Below are positions 35,786 to 46,940 of a stretch of 64,000 bases of DNA, piece after piece (the stretch's first letter is position 1; the number at the start of each line of letters is the position of its first letter). The notes under the pieces were generated by a model. The model was not told the origin of the DNA. It saw only the letters and a list, made by a program, of their open reading frames with translations, and ran no database searches. The stretch covers positions 3,343,501-3,407,500 of the forward strand of contig JADLSH010000355.1 in assembly GCA_016169945.1 (NCBI GenBank). The letters run 5' to 3'. A program made the position numbers and the translations under genes. Source of the stretch: Trachythela sp. YZ-2020 (Eukaryota > Cnidaria > Anthozoa > Malacalcyonacea > Clavulariidae).

Positions 35786-38690
35786 TGTCACTTGGAACTG
35801 AGAACCTTTATTTTTACTCTTTTTACTTATAAACTTATGAATATTAATGAAAATTAAGACTCTAGATTAAATTAAATAGGACTCTATAGAAACCACATAT
35901 ATAGTGGTCATGTAGGTAGTTCCAGTCTATTTTTAGAAAATGGCGTCATACTTGTCTCACTCACCACGTGAATATCTCAGTGAGACACGAGCAAGATTCG
36001 TTTGTAATACGAAACAAATTTGTAGTGAATTTAAGTTCAAACTTTAAAACAATAAAGTAATTCATGTTTCTCATATATCTGTATCCTATTTAGTCTAGTT
36101 CGGTATCAAGCACAACTTTCAAAACGAGTGATCAGTGATTTTCGAAAGTGTGCACATCGTTTTTGGATTTCACTTTTGTCTTTTTGCGTTGTCGCTATTG
36201 CATTTTGAAAAAAAGTTGGTGTGATACGCCGTTATTTGTAATTGAAGGCCAGTACAAGTCAAGGCCAGGTTTAGGCTGAGTGAAAAGTTGCATTCAATAT
36301 ATTAACCGGGGCAAGTGGGGCTGGATATAAGCCTCTCTGTAGTCGAAATATTGGGGACGTGAATTAGCATTTTTTGTCCATTTTTTGCTACAAATTTAAG
36401 TTCCCACTAATCTCACACACATTTCTTGGTTTACATTTTCATGCAAATTTGGTTAATTAAAAGGATTACAGGTTTTCATGGTTAAAAACTAATTTTTAAA
36501 TAAGCCTTCAAAAGCAACTGCATGCGTTCAGCATTCGCGCATAACCACTCCAAATTCATTAAATCGCTATATTTGCTGCTACATGACGTACATGCTTGGA
36601 ACTTGAATATTTCTTTCTATTTTTCAAGTTTTTTTCACGAAACATTTGCTTTTTTTGTCAGTTTTGCGAAATATAATGGCGTAAAAACATGTACGAGCAT
36701 ATTAGAAAGGTTCAAACCATTGAAAAACAGACTGAAAGAAGATAAAAAACCTTCAAAAGGTGAGTAAAAACATAAATTTTTAGATAAAACTTTAAGACGG
36801 TATTTTACTATTTTAACAAGCTGAATTATGTTTTTTAATATATACTATATGCCTATGGCTATGGTGTTTTCAACAAAAAAACTAAAATTAAATACGAAGT
36901 ATATATGCATTGTTTTAACTTTCAATCTCTTTTTATCCTTCGAAGTTTTCCTTGAAACTTTTGTTGTTTTCAATGACAAATTTGGAAAGATTTTCAGTTC
37001 AGTTTGTCCATTTCTTTGCCGGTTTTTTTTCCGAAAACAATCGAACGATTACACCGCATTATTTTGAAAGTTGAAAATGCTTGTATTATAAGTTGGGGGA
37101 AGGAGGGAGATACCGGGGCACCTCAATAACATTAAATATTGATTTTTTGGCTCAATAACACTTAAACACTAATTGATGAATAATGTTGTACACTTTAAGT
37201 ATAACACTAAAAAGTCATAATTGACAGCTTGGCATTAAACACAAGCTTAACTCCGTTGCAAGATTAAATAGTAATTATAAAATGTATTAAATTTTCAGCT
37301 CATTCAACACTTAACACTTTCGAAAGAGGAAATAGCAACCAACAGTAAAAACCCCATAGACTTTCTAGGCCACAGCAGTGAGCCGAGCATAGCAAGAGCG
37401 CGGAAAAAAGTATTAAAGATCAAGCCATACCATCAGTAAATCGCTTAAGTTTCCATTTCATGATATATATGAACCTTATTTTCAGTAGTATCAGTTTTTG
37501 CATGAAATTCCTGGCAATCGGTCCTTAAATTTTATATTTACACCATAAATAGGGCAAGACCCCGATTATTGGCTATTTATTCACTCTTGGGAATGGTGGA
37601 CAGTCATTTTACACTTCAGGAAAACATGTCTAAAGAGATCTCATCAACTTCTGACCATACAAAACCACAAACAGACGAAGAAAACAGTTCTAACAACGCA
37701 TTAAATCACAAGACGGATGAGAGAGCTGCATCACAGACTTTGGAAGCAGAAACCATTGACAAAAATCCTATCTCATCGGCTACTACCTTCAATGAATTAC
37801 ATCAAAATGAGAACGAAAATGTCGTGGTAAATGAAAGTATTGAGACCACAGAACCGACACAAGGTTTTAACGAGACTGAATGTGTAAAATTTGTATAAGG
37901 TATTTTGCTTACATCCATAAATATACATTTTCAAAAGCGTACATGAGAAAGTACGCTTTCTCTACCCCCTCTCAGAGTGTACTCTTTAATGAAGAATCCA
38001 GAACTTTGCCAGGACTGATGATGATGGCTCCATAGGTCAACATTTTAAAAAGCGTAGACTGGTTATATATCCATGCACGTCCCCCTAGCGCACGGTTTGA
38101 AGGCTTGTGAAAATTTGATAAGTATGTAAAATATCCTAGCACATCCGAAGGGGGGGGGGGGGGGGTCAGTAGATGCTTTCGCACTTTTCTGGAACGACCC
38201 AATGTTACTTAGTGGTACAATTTCGTTGTTTAATAAATAAATAAATAAAATAAAATTAAGTTAACTAGTTAAACCGGTTTTGCTTTCACTTTTCTAGATC
38301 GTCGAAGAACTGCGCATTGGAAGGGTAATATGACGACCATAAACGTTTCAACTGATTTGAAAGTATAGATTGTTTTTCTACGATATTATATTCTGTCTTA
38401 AAGATACTAGAAAAAGAAAATGCAGTGCGCTGGTCTTTTGTAGTAACATTGCGTTTCATTCTGCGTGCAAATATTTCTTGCGTGCGCGCCTGCATTCGTG
38501 GATACATTATTCCAGGGGTGGATTTACTGGGGGTGGGGTGCAGGATGGGTGCCAATTCCCACATCAAATCCAAATTTTGAATTTGACAAGGCATTTATCA
38601 AACAAATATAAGATATCGGGCCATTGATGGGCCTTTTTGACCATCTAGGCACTCTTATTTTTCAAAAATTCTCTGACAACATTTATTATC
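35786..38690. other. Spacer between IRG genes F and G
   Basis: Its first ~700 bp match the 3' flanks of G and H. An ATG-initiated ORF at 37593-37898 encodes an acidic Ser/Thr/Asn/Glu-rich peptide without any recognised domain; I do not call it a gene. A poly-G run lies at about 38151-38166. From 38691 the conserved upstream module of gene G begins. Confidence 0.45.
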
Positions 38691-38794
38691 CTCTGACTAT
38701 AATTAAACCGCATTAATTATATTATGAAATACAAAACAACATCATGTGATTATGAAATCAACTGCTATCAGCCCAGCTTTTCTTGGAAAACGAC

Positions 38795-38803
38795 TTCCGG
38801 GAA
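38795..38803 (+). promoter_or_regulatory. STAT/GAS-type palindrome upstream of gene G
   Basis: TTCCGGGAA in the same duplicated upstream module as in F, about 540 bp before the TATA box. Gene F carries a ~110-bp deletion in between. Confidence 0.4.
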
Positions 38804-39334
38804 ACTATATATGTAAATAATTTAGACGGTAGATGCGATTTGATTGGCTGATATCCATCTTTTCATGCTGTGCATTCATTGCCTGTCCAAATACGGAAAT
38901 GAAGGCATGGACTTCTTTGTCCTTGGTGCTTTTAATGCTAGTTTTGAACATTTCGTAAAAATCAAGAAAAAACCCAAACCGAAAACAATAAATGTCGAAA
39001 TATGAAGAATAGACACGTCCCGAAATTGCTTGAGTGCGCAAGAAACCATAGCTTGAGACAATGTATCCTAATCCATTGTAAAGATGTAGTTTACGTTGCC
39101 GGCCAGCCAGCGTCTGTTGCTATGGAAAAAACCCAGGTGTTTCGCTAAGTTAAGAAAAGAAAGGGGGCTACATGTAAGGAGAATTTAGATCAATAACAGT
39201 TTTATAAAATTTGTGTTTCTGTTATGAATTAGTCTATTCCCTCAATTTGCAGTTATTTTATAAAACGAATAAAAGACATTTTGATGTTCGTACTAGCTTA
39301 TGCAAACCTCAAAGAAGGTTGGGGAACTCCCAAG

Positions 39335-39343
39335 TATATAAAA
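39335..39343 (+). promoter_or_regulatory. TATA box of gene G
   Basis: TATATAAAA in the same conserved core-promoter block, about 185 bp before the ATG. Confidence 0.55.
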
Positions 39344-39984
39344 ACCTGATTATACAAATCTTTACACTGATCTGCTCTGGAGTTCTCACAAGTAACTCGG
39401 TTTCACAATTAACTTTGGGCAACTAAGGATAGCGTTGTTTATTTCTTAAATCATTCACAAGTTAGACTTGGTTAAAATAGGTTTTATCGAAGTTAAAACC
39501 TCAGAAGATTAGTTAAAACGATGAGCTCGAGCGACTCATCAAGTAAAAATATGAGCGACTCATCTAGTAACACTAAGGACGACTCATTTAGTAACACGAT
39601 GAGCGAATCATCTAATAACAATATGGGCGACTCATCATTAGATATAGCCAGTAGCTTTGAGCTTTTAAACATGGAAGATGTGCCAAAACATATTGAAGAA
39701 CATGGCGTGTCTGGAATAGAAGAACTTTTTAAAACAAAACTTGAAAAATGGAAAGATGTGGAGATAAATATCGGCGTAACAGGTGACTCTGGCGTTGGAA
39801 AATCCAGCTTTATAAACGCCATAAGAAGGTAGGTGATTTATATTTTGCTTTATAAAATAAACAAGTGTATAGTCAAGAATATAGAGAGGCGATAAGATTC
39901 TGGGTTGCCCGTTTAGTTTAGTTTATATTTTTGTTAATTTGTAAACAAACCAAATTCAGAGTGTTTAAAAGGGGCTAAATCGGA

Positions 39985-40060
39985 ACGCTGAATCGAACGG
40001 TGGTATTGTTATCTACATAGCATGCACTGAACCGAAGATATGAACCTGCAAAGTCGTTTT
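39985..40060 (+). repeat. Dispersed repeat, copy in gene G intron 1
   Basis: 'gctgaatcgaacggtggtat' and ~65 bp of following sequence also occur at about 17999-18068, outside any IRG paralogy. This marks a mobile repeat of unknown type. Confidence 0.65.
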
Positions 40061-40719
40061 GCGATATCGCTATATAAACATTGGCGCCTAACGATAAAGA
40101 GTCAAACATCTCGTGAACTGACTGAACTTCCCATGCAACGGAAGTCCTGGACTTTCAACTCGTTCGTGATATTCGAAAGTTTAAGTTTACAAATGACAAT
40201 GGCTACAAGTGTTTGTTTGTAAAATGTGAAAAATTGGAAGAATGTATGCTAAGGACATCCTCCTATGGCAATGACTAAGAAAGCAATTTCCAGATATTTC
40301 TGAAGACTACAGATATTCCTCAGTTCTATGAATGCATTTGTATCAAATATTCCAGATTGTATGTAACCGGAAAACGCTTCAATTTATGTAATTGCTTTAA
40401 TATTAAAGGCTAAACATTTCCGCTTGCGGAGGAATTTGAATGAGTATTGGCCTTTTCAGTGAGCATTAGTCTGAAAACCAAATTTTCCAACCGCGACATT
40501 TTACGCGAGTATTTTCACATAGATGGTTGCACAACTTCATGAATGATTCAAAAGAATAGCATAGGTTGTGAGCAAATACAATTTTGTTTCGCCAGCGATA
40601 ATACTGTATGTTTGCCCCCTCGCCCGCAGGGGGTGAAGGCCTTGCCGGGCGAGGGTGGTAATCTCTTTGTAGCCGGAAGGGAGGTATAGGCGCTATACAG
40701 AGTGTATAAAGAATTGTGT

Positions 40720-41110
40720 GTAAAAACAAAATTGTGTCAAAGCATCACTATGGATTTGTAGTAAAATACAGATAAACATGCAGAACTTGGTGATAAAATT
40801 ACAAAGGAATAGATAAAGGCGAATACACAATTGGTATAATCTTCCTTGTCCAAAGCATTCGATACGATTAATCACAGGATTCCTATTAAAATGTTAAAAG
40901 GAATATGTTGAAAATGTTTTCAGTAATGGTTTAAAATGGCATGTAAAATCAAAAGAAATGATAATAAAAGGTGTTGTTCCCCAAACCACTTCTGGGACCA
41001 CTCCTCTTTCTTCTAAATAAAAGTAACATTCAAAATTGCAGCACTTGATATTATTCCAACTATATTTTTGCAGATTGCACCAATATACTTTATAGTCAAG
41101 GTTGCATGCC
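40720..41110 (+). mobile_element. Reverse-transcriptase relic in gene G intron 1
   Basis: Same relic as in F, more decayed (..LSKAFDTINHR..). A G-rich insertion follows at 41116. Confidence 0.6.
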
Positions 41111-41115
41111 TTAAA

Positions 41116-41275
41116 GTGCAGACACATAGCTAGAGGGGGGGGGGGCGCGGGGGCCAGGCCCTCCCTGGCGAAGGTGTCGGCCCCCCTAGGAAACATTTAG
41201 ACTAATACAAATCTCTATGTTTGCCCCCCTTAGTACTTTTTCGGGCCCCCCTTGACTGAAAATCCTGGCTACGAA
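41116..41275. mobile_element. G/C-rich insertion in gene G intron 1
   Basis: Absent at the same site in F and H. The ends resemble (C)(A/G)TAGC(T/C)AG in inverted order, suggesting a MITE. The interior has long G and C runs. No target duplication is clear. Confidence 0.5.
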
Positions 41276-41704
41276 ACGCTAAAATTATGAGAGTTCAATT
41301 TCCCAGGTTAATATATTTCTAATTCTGTTTTAATTTTATGATTTAAATTTAACCAGACTCGCAGATGATGACGAACTCGCAGCACCAACAGGTGTCAAAG
41401 AGACCACAAGAGTAGCGAAAGTCTATCCTTATCCTACAAACAAAAAAATATTCTTTTGGGATCTACCCGGCATAGGTATGCTAGTACCAGTTGTATAATA
41501 GGGACTAATATAATGAGAACTAATGAACTAATCACCGAGCTTGAGGCGACTAATTGTATTAGTAGAAATTTCCAAAAGAAAAACAAAAATAAAACAATTT
41601 CGACTAATCAGAATGCGGGAAAAGCAATAGGCACTTCGCAATTTCTAGTGATAAGGAATGGACTTACAGCATGGACAATAGTATTTAGTCTAAATATAGT
41701 TACT

Positions 41705-41975
41705 TCACTGTTGTGGTAGTTGTCGTCGTCGTGCTTATCGTGAGGGTAATGATAATGATGAAGATGACGGTGGTATTATGATCGTAATGATAGAGGCGGT
41801 AGTGTTCATTAATCAGTATGATGGCCGAGGTAATGATGATAGTGATGATTGTAATTGTAATGATGATCAAATAATGGTAATGATGGTGAAGATAAAAGTG
41901 CTGATGATGGTGCTGTTTGTGGTAATAATGATGATGGTGGTCGTAACGATAGTGTTCACAGTGACGGTGGGGCTC
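41705..41975 (+). repeat. ATG-type trinucleotide tract, gene G intron 2
   Basis: Same tract as in F, with indels. Confidence 0.75.
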
Positions 41976-43473
41976 ATAATATTCTCATGCACATTACTAC
42001 TTTGCACTAACCACTTTAATACCACTACCACAACAATTAAATAACAATACAAATGACTGAAAATTACAGGTACACCGAACTACCCAGATCTTAAAACCTA
42101 CTGCGAGAAAGTCGACTTGGAGAAGTACGACACCTTCCTGATCTTAACCGCTGTCCGCTTCACTGAAAACGATCTGCTGTTAGCCAAAAAAGTGAAATCC
42201 GTCAAAAAGTCGTTCTTTTTTATACGCACCAAAATCGATCAGGACGTCGCGAATGAGAGGCGAAAGAAAGCATTTAACGAAGAATCAATGTTGAACGACA
42301 TTAGGGAAGATTGTTTGGAAAATTTAAAAGGATTGGAAGCCGGCGATGAGGTTGTATATTATTATATTATTATTATTATGAAACGGCCAAGTGGGATTTT
42401 GCTCGTTTCACACAGGCTATTCTGGATGTCGTAACACTTCGTCAAAAGGAAAGTCTAACGTTGTCCTTAGACTTGTTAACAACGCGCTCCAAAGATATCT
42501 TGAAACGAAAAGTTGAAATCCTTCGAGGTAGTTATAGAATATAACTTAATTTTGCTTATATAAAAGAATTGTTGATATTGAGTCACAAGGCCTTTAATCT
42601 GCACTTCTTTTCTCGATAAAGCTATGTCGATATTTCTCGCGATAAAAGTGGAAACTAGAGAATAAATCGCAGGCTTTTTCAACACCGCTTTTCCAGCCTC
42701 TTTTAAAAGGCCAAATGATTTATTTGTTGATAAAACTAGCTTTTGTGGTATCAAAAATTCGTACGCGTCTAAGTACGTATTGAAGAAAGATCAAGTCGCA
42801 CGTGTATTTCTCTTCTATGACAAACGGTCATTATTTCGTCTGCGCAACGTTTCTATTTATACTTGAACGTTTTTATTCATATTGTTTTTTTAGAATTCAG
42901 TAGCGCAATAATCACGCGCTCGCGTGTGCTCCCTTGCATCCCAGAACCATCTGTTTAGGACCAAGACGTGATACCGACAGGGAAGACAGTGCGAGGAAAG
43001 CAGAATTTTATTATTTTTACCTAATCGCAAATAAACTCCAATTCATTTCAGGTAGAATATGGATGGTCGCGGCCGCTTCAGGCGTCGGTGCCTTAGTTCC
43101 AGTGCCTGAGTTATCTATAGCACTTGACCTCGCCTTTTTAACAAAAGAAGTAAATTTCTACAAATCTCAGCTTGGTCTGCCGGAGGAAAACTCTTACGAA
43201 TTCAAAAGAATGACTCCAGAAAATCAGGAAAAAGTTCGCCAGTTTTATTTGACAAGCGGGATACAAAGACTTGTTGCAGCTTATGGTGATCGTTCCGCAT
43301 TTGAAAAATTTACTCGATACATTCCGTTCGTAGGCCCTGTCATTGCTGGAAAAAATTCGTTCTCTTTTACTTATTATTTTCTGGATCAATATCTGAAAGA
43401 AATGGAAGGAACAGCGTTGGAATTCCTGGATGATATGACCACTAAAGTTGTGGACGATATGGGCTTAGACTAG

Positions 43474-44829
43474 TGTCACTTGGAACCAAGAACTATTACT
43501 TTCATTCTTTTTGTTTCGTAATTATAGATATCAATGAATATTAAGACTCCAGCTTAAATTTAATAAAACTCTATAATAGCAAGCCACCATAGTGGTCATG
43601 CAAGTAGTTTCAGACTATTTTTAGAAAATGCCGTCACACTTGTTGCGCTCTTCACGTGAAAGTATCGGTGAAAAGATGCGAGCAAGATTCGTTTGGCATA
43701 CGAAACAAATTTGTAGTGCATGTTCAAAATTTAAAATAATAAGTAATTCAAGTTTCTCATATCTGTATCCTATTTGGTCTGGTTCGACATTTCAAAACTT
43801 GTGATCAGTGTCAAATTTCGAAAGTTTGTCACATCGTTTTTGGATTTTCGCTTTTGATTTTTTGCCTTGCCTCGATCGCATTTTGAATGGTGTGATTCGC
43901 TCCCCATTTCAACGCAATGCCACCGTTTTTCCAATTAGGACCTAATCCCAGAATGAAAGTTTGAAACGTACTCGTAATATTTGTTGAAAGCAAGGTTTAA
44001 GCTAAATTAATGAAAGATTATATTTAAATATTAACTAGGGCAAGTGGTTTCACTAATCTCACATTTTTGGTTTAAATTTCATGCAAATTTGCTTGATTAC
44101 AGGTTTTCATGGTTGAAAAAACCAAAGCCTTCAAGTAAACCTTCAAGTAACTGAGTTCAGTGTCGCGCATGGAGACCGGGGGGAACTTCTCCGATCCATC
44201 AAATCCCATATTTGCTACTACGTACATTGCTACCATATTTGCTGCTACGTTTTTGAACTATTGGCTAATGGAATTGACTAGTGTCAGTTCAACCTGGTGT
44301 CAGTTAGGAAAGGGACGCACAGGTAGCGTGCGGTGAATATGTGTATATGAGGGGGGACATCCTTTAAACCCATGAAGTGAAGAATAATTTTAAATATTGT
44401 CTCTATCTTAAGTTTATGTAGTACTCCTCAGTAGCTTTTGTAAAGCTGGTCATATAATCAATCATTTCACTCATTTTGCTGCTTTGATAGGTGTTTTTCT
44501 ACATTTCATCGCTATTCTATTTGCTATATTATGTCGCCATTCAAACGCAATGTTACTGTCGGAATTTGCTCTGATAACATTAAGAGCAAGCTACATTTAC
44601 AAGACGAATGAGCGGTGGAACAAGGTTGCCAATTTTTGCTGCAGGCAAGTGTCTAGTTCATAGCCAGAAATATGTCTTGAACATATTAACCGGGGGCAAC
44701 AAAGCTGCCCATACCTCATTGCGGTGCTATGATAAAATAGAGTTAAAAATCCGTTTTAACCCATGACATTGTAATGATTTTCACAATGAACGTTTGTGTT
44801 CCTTTGCTTGGCTATGTTTAAACAACCGC
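43474..44829. other. 3' flank of IRG gene G up to duplication junction
   Basis: It matches the 3' flank of H (54499-55760) for more than 1 kb, including the 'gtttttgaactattggctaatgg' block. It ends at the breakpoint where the orphan exon 4 begins. Confidence 0.6.
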
Positions 44830-45156
44830 AATTTCTACAAATCGCAACTTGGTCTTCCCGACAAAGATTCGTACGAATTCGGAAAAATGACACCCGAAAA
44901 CCAAGAGAAAGTTCAAAAGTTTTGCGTCACAAGTGCGGTGCAGTTGGCATCGTTTCTCGCAACCTACTCTGTTAAGGCGTACGTCAAACAATTTGCTCAC
45001 TTTATTCCGGTTGTTGGCTTTGGAATTGCTGGAGGCATTTCGTTTTCATCTACTTACTATTTCCTGCATGACTGCCTGAACGAATTGGAAGGAACAGCCA
45101 TGGCGTTCTTGGATGAAACGAGCATAAAAACCGTGGTTGATTTTGATATTGAGTAG
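44830..45156 (+). pseudogene. Orphan, 5'-truncated IRG exon 4
   Basis: This stretch encodes the last ~108 residues of an IRG helical domain (FYKSQLGLPDKDSYEF.. to VVDFDIE, TAG). It differs from gene E's exon 4 by only a few substitutions. The upstream 30% of the exon, including the splice acceptor and the RIW.V motif, is absent. It is joined abruptly at about 44829 to sequence that otherwise lies about 1.2 kb downstream of exon 4 in the E/F spacer. It is therefore a duplication junction and not an independent gene. No exon 1-3 belongs to it. Confidence 0.85.
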
Positions 45157-45487
45157 TCTTAGTTTGATACAGTCTTGTCGAAGAGGGAGAACTTTTATTA
45201 CTTGTCTTTGCGTTTTTAAACTATGATTGAGTAATGAAAATAACTGGTACAATCTGAACATAAAGGGCCGCTGTAATTGGCGAGAGCTGTAGCGTGTTCC
45301 CTGCCATTAGAATATCTATGTTCTACATACAGTATATGTCCTTTGTGTGTTTATATCTAGCATGTTTATTGGCAAAGTTAAATAAATAAACATAGATTTT
45401 ATATAATATTAGTTTTTTGCGTTTTTGAACTATTGAGTAATGAAAATGACTGGTGTCGGTTAGGAAAGGAACATAGACGTAGCGTGT

Positions 45488-45488
<1 letters not shown>

Positions 45489-45519
<31 letters not shown>
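45489..45519 (+). repeat. (GT)n microsatellite, orphan/H spacer
   Basis: Duplicate of the 30770 repeat with a different repeat count and a longer G-run. Confidence 0.92.
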
Positions 45520-45520
<1 letters not shown>

Positions 45521-46190
45521 AGGGGGGGGGGGCACCCTTTCCCGTGTACGTAGAGCAGTTTTAATTTCACTGGCTTAAATTTAATAGCAGAGTAGTAGCT
45601 CCAGTAGCTTTTAAATGGGGTTGTAAAAATCAAATTAAATTTTGTATTTCAAACCATGTTTTAAGGAATTAAATCTGGTTATAGTTAATCTTTTTTGACT
45701 CATTTCTGCTGTTTTGATAGTTTTTCTAAATTTATCGCTATTCTATTTGCTACATGTCGCCATTCAAACGAAATGTTACCTGTCTGAATTTACTCTGATA
45801 ACATTAAGAGCAAGTTACGTTTAGAAGACGAAAGAGCGATGGAACAAGGTCGCCAATTTTTGCTGCAGGCAAGTGTCTAGTACATAGCTAGAAATTTGTC
45901 ATGAACATATAAACCGGGGGCAACAAAGCCGCCCATACCCCATTGCTGTGCTATGATAAAATAGAGTTAAAAATCCGTTTTCATGCATGGTATTGTAATG
46001 ATTTGCACAATGAAAGCTTGGCTTTCCTTCGCTTGGCTATGTTTAAACAACCGCATTCATTGTTGCCCTTGGGGATCTGGTGAAACCTCTGACTATAATT
46101 AAACCGCATTAATTATATTATGAAATACAAAACAACATCATGTGATTATGAAATCAACTGCTATCAGCCCAGCTTTTCTTGGAAAACGAC

Positions 46191-46199
46191 TTCCGGGAA
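46191..46199 (+). promoter_or_regulatory. STAT/GAS-type palindrome upstream of gene H
   Basis: TTCCGGGAA, preserved in the module of the intact gene H. Confidence 0.42.
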
Positions 46200-46731
46200 A
46201 CCATATATGTAAATAATTTTGACGGTAGATGCGATTTGATTGGCTGATATCCATCTTTTCATGCTGTGCATTCATTGCCTGTCCAAATACGGAAATGAAG
46301 GCATGGACTTCTTTGTCCTTGGTGCTTTTAATTAATGCTAGTTTTGAAAATTTCGTAAAAATCAAGAAAAAAACCCAAACCGAAAACAATAAATGTCGAA
46401 ATATGAAGAATAGACACGTCCCGAAATTGCTTGAGTGCGCAAGAAACCATAGCTTGAGACAATGTATCCTAATCCATTGTAAAGATGTAGTTTACATTGC
46501 CAGCCAGCCAGCGTCTGTTGCTATGGAAAAAACCCATGGTGTTTCGCTAAGTTAAGAAAAGAGAGGGGGCTACATGTAAGGAGAATTTAGATCAATAACA
46601 GTAAAATTTGTGTTTCTGTTATGAATTAGTCTATTCCCTCAATTTGCAGTTATTTTATAAAACGAATAAAAGACATTTTGATGTTCGTACTAGCTTATGC
46701 AAACCTCAAAGAAGGTTGGGGAACTCCCAAG

Positions 46732-46740
46732 TATATAAAA
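46732..46740 (+). promoter_or_regulatory. TATA box of gene H
   Basis: TATATAAAA in the conserved block, about 205 bp before the ATG of the intact gene H. Confidence 0.57.
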
Positions 46741-46940
46741 ACTTGATTATACAAATCTTTACACTGATCTGCTCTGGAGTTCTCACAAGTAACTCGGTTT
46801 CACAATTAACTTTGGGCAACTAAGGATAGCGTTGTTTATTTCTTAAATCATTCACAAGTTAGACTTGGTTAAAGTAGGCTTTGTTAAAGCCAAAGAACTT
46901 CAGAAGACTTAAAATAAGGGGCAACTCACGTTGCAAAACT

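Larger units (their letters stand above)
39521..43473 (+). pseudogene. IRG gene G, frameshifted by an ATT-repeat in exon 3
   Basis: Exons 39521-39828, 41357-41475, 42070-42527 and 43052-43473, with consistent splice sites. P-loop GDSGVGKS, WDLPG and TKID are intact. The segment that should encode FLI(S/N)NH is replaced at about 42353-42378 by a (TAT/ATT)n run that is 5 nt longer than in F. This shifts the frame and leads to a stop at 42434. The original frame resumes after the run (AKWDF..LTQAILDV). Exon 4 itself is open to TAG, but about 5 residues shorter than in paralogs and with GKNSF in place of GGISF. The N-terminus is MSSSDSSSKNMSDSSSN.., a repeat of MS(D/E)SS units. As read, the product would stop after the G4 motif. 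Confidence 0.8.

Noticed and set aside
36500..37067. Hydrophobic ORFs rich in Phe
   Set aside because: AT-rich spacer translations without start context or conservation in the G or H flanks.
37593..37898. Acidic Ser/Thr/Asn-rich ORF between F and G
   Set aside because: Low complexity, no domain, no conserved copy in the other duplicated spacers. Kept only as a note.
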